DNA from: Micromonospora cremea
GTDB taxonomy: Bacteria > Actinomycetota > Actinomycetes > Mycobacteriales > Micromonosporaceae
Length of the DNA: 64,000 nt
Assembly: GCF_900143515.1 (NCBI RefSeq)
Contig: NZ_FSQT01000001.1
Coordinates: 1,860,001-1,924,000, forward strand
Direction: 5' to 3'
Below the pieces are notes generated by a model. It did not search any database. It worked only from the letters and a program-made list of their open reading frames with translations, and had not been told where the DNA came from. The position numbers and the translations under genes are program-made. This document shows positions 60,561 through 64,000 of the stretch, piece after piece (position 1 is the stretch's first letter; every line of letters starts with the position of its first letter).

Positions 60561-61319
60561 TCAGCGCGGCGTCGCCCCGGCCAGCAGCCGACCGGCGTCC
60601 GGCACGTACGGCTCGACGCCCAGGCCGGTGAGCAGTTGGTGCACGGTGGCGGTGGCCGCGGTGAGCACCGGGCGGCCGAGACGGGCCTCCACCTGCGGCA
60701 CCGCGGCCAAGGACGGCAGCTGCACACAGGCGGAGAGGACCACCGCGTCCACGTCGGTAACGTCCAGCCGGTCGGCCAGCTCCACCAGCCGCTGCGTGGG
60801 GATGCGGCCCACCGCGACGTTGTCCGGCTCGCTGAGGCTCACCGCCTCGGTCACCAGCACACCGTGCCCGGCGAGGTAGCCGGCGACGGTCGCGGTCAGC
60901 GGTGGCAGGTACGGCGCGATCAGTGCCACCCGGCGGGCGCCCAACGCGCGCAGCCCGGCGACCAGCGCGCCCGCGCTTGTCACCACCGGCATGCCGTGCC
61001 CGGCTCGGCCGGCCGCCCGGCCCAACCGCTGCTCGGCACGCTCGTGCGCGCCGGGACCCTCGCACATCACCGCCACCAGGCAGGCGTACGCGAGCACGTC
61101 GCAGCGGGCGTCGGCGAGCTCGGCGGCGCACCGGACCGCGGAGCGGTTCATCCGGGCCAGTTCGTCGGGGGTGACCTGGTGCAGCCGTACCCGGCTGGCG
61201 TGGGTGGTGAAGTGGACCGTCGGGTCGACGGTCTCGCGCCGGCGCAGCATCGCCGGGATCTCGGTCTCCATGGTGGTGTTCGAGCTGGGCACCACCAGGC
61301 CGATCCGGTAGCCGCTCAC
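60561..61319 (-). CDS. Maleate isomerase / Asp-Glu racemase superfamily protein
   Basis: A 252-residue protein of the two-cysteine racemase fold. YRIGLVVPSSNTTMETEIPA at the start supplies the conserved Asn14; catalytic cysteines are Cys80 in LAYACLVAV and the second in VVLSACVQLPSL near residue 198. Maleate cis-trans isomerases, arylmalonate decarboxylases and hydantoin racemases share this fold; the NTTMExE pattern is closest to maleate isomerase. Its start overlaps the end of the YrdC-like gene by four bases, so the pair is translated together. No nicotinate-degradation genes are present to support a pathway. Confidence 0.82.
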   Translation of the reverse strand: MSGYRIGLVVPSSNTTMETEIPAMLRRRETVDPTVHFTTHASRVRLHQVTPDELARMNRSAVRCAAELADARCDVLAYACLVAVMCEGPGAHERAEQRLGRAAGRAGHGMPVVTSAGALVAGLRALGARRVALIAPYLPPLTATVAGYLAGHGVLVTEAVSLSEPDNVAVGRIPTQRLVELADRLDVTDVDAVVLSACVQLPSLAAVPQVEARLGRPVLTAATATVHQLLTGLGVEPYVPDAGRLLAGATPR

Positions 61320-62143
61320 ACCAGCGCCCCGGCGTATCCCCGGACCTGCAACCGCTGCCTGGCGGCGCCACCGAGACGCACCTGGAGGCCGAGCGGCGCG
61401 GCGGCCCGGCGCACCTCGTCCAGGTGCAGCGAGCCGTGCCGGTCCACGGTGAGCACCGGCGGCTCCTCCAGCTCGCCCTCGGGGGCGTGGAAGGAGAGCA
61501 GGGTGACCGAAGTGGTGAGGTACCCCGGATAGGCGGCGCGGGCCGCCGCCTCGTCCCGGTGGGCGAGCACCACCAGGTCGTCGAGGTGGGCGAAGTCGGC
61601 GGCGAGGCCGCCGGCCTTCCAGTGCGCGGGCTCCTCCGCTGCGCCGGTGAGGTGCCGGGACCGGTTCGCCGAGGTGATGTAGAGGTGGTCCGACCCCGTC
61701 TCCGCGAGCGCCCGCTCGAAGAATGCGTTGGACGGGCAGGTCAGGCCGGGCGCGATCACCTGGGTGGTGCGCAGCCCCTGGTCGATCTGGGTGAGGTGCT
61801 CCGGCAGCCGGTCCGCCGCCGGGCCCCGGAAGCCGAACGGCCCGGCGCCGTAGAGGGCGTCCATCAGCGCCCGCACCCGGCCGACCGGCAACCGGGGCGA
61901 GATCCGGGACCAGTCGAACATCGCCGGGATCCGGCCGACCGCGGTGGTGATGCTGCCGACCTGGTGGATCGGGCGGCCCTTGGCCAGGTTGACCCGGCGC
62001 ACGGTGGCCGCGTCCGGGCGGGTGACGATGACGTAGAAGTTGGCGAAGGCCGCCGCGACGACCGCGCCGCCGGCGAGCGCGCGAGCCGCGACCGCGACGT
62101 CCTCGGGGCGGTCCAGGTACAGGGTCGGTGTCGGGGCGTCCAT
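61316..62143 (-). CDS. Divergent YrdC/Sua5-like protein
   Basis: A 275-residue protein related to the YrdC/Sua5 fold that makes threonylcarbamoyl-adenylate in tRNA modification. It has YLDRPEDVAVAARALAGGAV near the start, then an altered nucleotide site NLAKGRPIHQVGSITTAV where true Sua5 has KxR...SxxxP-type motifs, and SDHLYITSANRSRHLTGAAE, which resembles the SAN segment of YrdC. Its sequence is too different to be the essential housekeeping copy. It is the first gene of a tight pair with the maleate-isomerase-like gene, suggesting a joint metabolic role. Confidence 0.7.
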   Translation of the reverse strand: MDAPTPTLYLDRPEDVAVAARALAGGAVVAAAFANFYVIVTRPDAATVRRVNLAKGRPIHQVGSITTAVGRIPAMFDWSRISPRLPVGRVRALMDALYGAGPFGFRGPAADRLPEHLTQIDQGLRTTQVIAPGLTCPSNAFFERALAETGSDHLYITSANRSRHLTGAAEEPAHWKAGGLAADFAHLDDLVVLAHRDEAAARAAYPGYLTTSVTLLSFHAPEGELEEPPVLTVDRHGSLHLDEVRRAAAPLGLQVRLGGAARQRLQVRGYAGALV

Positions 62144-62394
62144 GAGTCCTCCTCGGCGGTGGCCGTGAGGCAGTTCTACGTCGGTTGACCGGTACGACGG
62201 CCGGGTCCGTCGTCGATCCGATAGCCGGCCCGCCCTACCCGGTGCGGGCGGCCGATGTCAGGGCTGTACCGACGGCGGACGGTATCGGCCGGACGGACGA
62301 TCCGCAGGGGCGGTCGCGGGCAGCAGTTAGCGGCTCGACCCGATTGGGTACATCGCCTGCACCTCGATCCACCACATTCCCTCAGGAGGCAGCG

Positions 62395-62601
62395 ATGCGC
62401 GGCACCTCGATACTCGGAGTCATCGTCGTGATCTGGTTGGTGATCGGCGCGATCGCCGCCGGCCAGCGGGGCTACTACGGCAACGACGACACCAACTGCG
62501 CCGAAGCCGGCACGATCCTGGTCACCATCGTGGCCGGGCCCCTGAACTACATCGGCGCGAACCCCAAGGTCGACTGTGAGCTGCCTGAGCCGTCCAAGTA
62601 G
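62395..62601 (+). CDS. Small membrane protein
   Basis: A 68-residue protein with one N-terminal transmembrane helix (ILGVIVVIWLVIGAIAA) followed by a tail with two cysteines (NDDTNCAEAG and KVDCELPE) and a second weakly hydrophobic stretch. CAGGAGG is about seven bases before the ATG. I recognise similar short proteins from other actinomycetes, without a function. A clear terminator follows. Confidence 0.7.
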   Translation: MRGTSILGVIVVIWLVIGAIAAGQRGYYGNDDTNCAEAGTILVTIVAGPLNYIGANPKVDCELPEPSK

Positions 62602-62613
62602 GACCGAGCCGCC

Positions 62614-62640
62614 GGCCCGCGCCCTTTCGGGGCGCGGGCC
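62614..62640 (+). terminator. Terminator after the small membrane protein gene
   Basis: A perfect 11-base-pair stem (GGCCCGCGCCC with GGGCGCGGGCC) with a TTTCG loop follows 12 bases after the stop. Confidence 0.8.
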
Positions 62641-62810
62641 ATTCGCTGTCCGGACAGCCGTGGGCGTCCCTCGGCCGCGAGTCTCGCGGCTGTCCGGTCG
62701 CGTGTCCGACGGGGCACACCCCGTATCGCGTCCTAGGAGGCTGGTTTGCACGTCCGGTAGGCGCATGGCGCTGAGGCGCCGACGAGGCGACGCCGGGCAT
62801 GGGTCGCCAA

Positions 62811-62860
62811 CAAGCGGTATACCTCAGAGTCATATCTATGACTCTGAGGTATACCGCTTG
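62811..62860. repeat. 50-bp near-perfect palindrome
   Basis: Two perfect 24-base arms (62811-62834 and 62837-62860) flank just two bases, TC. Each arm begins CAAGCGGTATACC. It is locally AT-rich and unlike the neighbouring sequence, and lies between convergent genes, so it is a mobile or repeated palindromic element rather than a simple terminator. Confidence 0.85.
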
Positions 62861-62997
62861 CCACACCGACCGCCCGGAAAGGACGGCCGTGGCTGGCGTC
62901 CACCGCCGAGGACCGAACACACCAGCGATCACCAGCGGGATCCGGGCCCAGCGCAAGGATCGACGCGAACGACGACCCCGACGAGACGAACGGGTCT

Positions 62998-63026
62998 GCC
63001 CGGACGATCGTCGCGATCGTCCGGGC
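62998..63026 (-). terminator. Terminator of the beta-helix gene
   Basis: A perfect 13-base-pair stem (62998-63010 with 63014-63026) closes a three-base loop 34 bases past the stop codon. Confidence 0.75.
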
Positions 63027-63060
63027 GGCCGGCTGCCCACGGGATGGGTACGCGCCCCGC

Positions 63061-64000
63061 TCATCGGAAGCAGTGCGCGATCGGTACCGCGCTGCCCTCG
63101 CAGTTGATCGGCTCATTCTCGACGACCACACTCTCGTCGTCGATCTTGACCTGGGCGTGCTCGCCGAAGATGCCGCCCGGCTTCAACGTGGCCGCGTTCC
63201 GGGTGACCTTGCTGGTGTAGATCGCCGCCGACCCCTGGGTGGCGTAGATGCCGCCGCCCTTGGACGTCACGCCGACCGCCTCGTTGGCGGTCACGTCGCT
63301 GCCGCGCACCAGCAGATTCGACTTGGCGGCGTAGATGCCGGCGCCGATGCCGTGGGTGATGTTGCCTTCGACCACGCTGTCATCGAGCGGCAGCAGGCCC
63401 TGTACGGTCGAGATGCCGCCGCCGTTGACGGTGGAGGTGTTGCCGCGAATGGTCATCGTGCGCATCACCAGCACCGCGTCGGAGTTCGCGGCGCCGCCGC
63501 CGATCTGCGCGGTGTTGTGCAGCAGCTCGGTGTCGTAGACCTTGGTCCGGGCCGAGAAGCTGGCCAGGCCTCCGCCCTGGCCGGCGCTGTTCTGCGCGAA
63601 GGTGGTGCTCTCCACCTCGGCCGCGCCCCGGTAGTTGCCGAGCCCGCCGCCGTAGCCGTTGGCGCTGTTGCGGTGGAACTCGGAGCGCTTCAGCGTCAGC
63701 ACACCACCGTTGAGCAGGCCCCCGCCCTTGCCCGCGGCGCCGGACGCGCTGTTGCCGATGAACGTGGAGTCGGTGACCACCATGTTGCCGTCGTTGAAGA
63801 TCCCGCCGCCGCCCCCTTCGGGAGACAGCGACGTGCTCTGGGTGACGGTGACCCGCTCCACCACGGCGGTGGCGCCGTGCACCACGTGCACGCTGCCGCC
63901 CTCGATGGCCGAGCGGCCGTTGTGCAGCTCCAGGTCGCGCAGGGTCAGCTCGCCACCGTCGCGGACGGTGAAGAAGCGGAACGCCGCGGCCTGGGCCTCG
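63061..64000 (-). CDS. Right-handed parallel beta-helix protein (partial, runs off the edge)
   Basis: The last 313 or so residues of a larger protein whose start is outside the window; the frame stays open to base 64000 (..LTLRDLELHNGRSAIEGGSV). It consists of regular beta-helix turns with GGG-rich rungs such as GGGGGIFNDGNMVVTDSTFI, GKGGGLLNGGVLTLKRSEFH, and GYGGGLGNYRGAAEVESTTF. The style matches polymorphic outer-membrane-like or surface beta-helix repeats. The C-terminus has two cysteines (NCEGSAVPIAHC) that could close the last coil by a disulfide. This differs from the beta-helix protein at 39782, which lacks the GGG rungs. Confidence 0.8.
   Translation of the reverse strand, partial: EAQAAAFRFFTVRDGGELTLRDLELHNGRSAIEGGSVHVVHGATAVVERVTVTQSTSLSPEGGGGGIFNDGNMVVTDSTFIGNSASGAAGKGGGLLNGGVLTLKRSEFHRNSANGYGGGLGNYRGAAEVESTTFAQNSAGQGGGLASFSARTKVYDTELLHNTAQIGGGAANSDAVLVMRTMTIRGNTSTVNGGGISTVQGLLPLDDSVVEGNITHGIGAGIYAAKSNLLVRGSDVTANEAVGVTSKGGGIYATQGSAAIYTSKVTRNAATLKPGGIFGEHAQVKIDDESVVVENEPINCEGSAVPIAHCFR

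Larger units (their letters stand above)
62641..63060. other. 420-base non-coding stretch rich in inverted repeats
   Basis: No credible gene is present. It holds a compound hairpin at 62650-62697 (CCGGACAGCCG/CGGCTGTCCGG around an inner CCGCGA/TCGCGG), the 50-base palindrome at 62811-62860, and the terminator at 62998-63026 serving the beta-helix gene. Confidence 0.7.

Overview
This window is high-GC actinomycete chromosome, most likely from a Micromonospora-type member of the Micromonosporaceae. The evidence is a very GC-rich composition, many GTG and TTG starts behind GGAGG-type ribosome sites, an Lsr2 nucleoid protein, a bkd branched-chain dehydrogenase operon with a divergent BkdR-type regulator, an HspR-type (HAIR) operator at lon, and several long intergenic palindromes. 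The genus is inference. I saw no rRNA, tRNA, CRISPR array or intact transposable element.

Layout. 0-9 kb: a lipoprotein Ntn-hydrolase, a broken ArsB-like permease remnant, a DUF1203 protein, an asparagine-synthetase-like amidotransferase coupled to an unrecognised partner, an overlapping P450/PEP-mutase-like pair, an ArsR-like regulator, and a small oxidoreductase locus (dimeric-barrel protein and SDR) divergent from an MmyB-type regulator. 10-20 kb: a secreted GH43 glycosidase behind a LacI-type operator, a glycine-rich-domain protein, a 2H phosphoesterase, an Lrp/SMP-30 divergent pair, a DesK/DesR-like two-component system and a DEAD-box helicase. 20-32 kb: Lon protease, manganese catalase, a soluble kinase divergent from a NarL-type regulator, Lsr2, a secreted repeat protein, a DUF2726-like protein, a phytanoyl-CoA-dioxygenase-like gene carrying the same LacI-type operator as the GH43 gene, and an Asp23/DUF6286/AmaP-like envelope trio.

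31-46 kb: a metal-receptor-like protein, TerC, a CBS-BON protein, a DoxX-like membrane protein, an FKBP, a STAS protein, a lactonase-like beta-propeller, a lipoprotein L,D-transpeptidase, a decayed sugar-dehydrogenase/PKD fragment, a parallel beta-helix protein, and bkdA-bkdB-bkdC with its divergent regulator. 46-64 kb: a stand-alone LigD-type polymerase, small membrane and helical proteins, a phosphatase overlapping an NAD(P)HX dehydratase, a secreted subtilase, a hemerythrin, a frameshifted SDR, glyA behind a ZTP (pfl) riboswitch, an FMN alpha-hydroxyacid oxidase, an APH-family kinase, an MmcQ-like protein, a deletion-scar pseudogene pair, an anchored helix-hairpin-helix protein, LtrA, a maleate-isomerase/YrdC-like pair, and a beta-helix protein running off the right edge.

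Most of the window is ordinary core and conditionally useful genome. Points for a second look are the AsnB-like/unknown pair, the maleate-isomerase/YrdC-like pair, the P450/PEP-mutase-like pair, the operator shared by two loci 19 kb apart, the family of intergenic palindromes, and four separate gene remnants, two of them broken by what looks like a single-base change.
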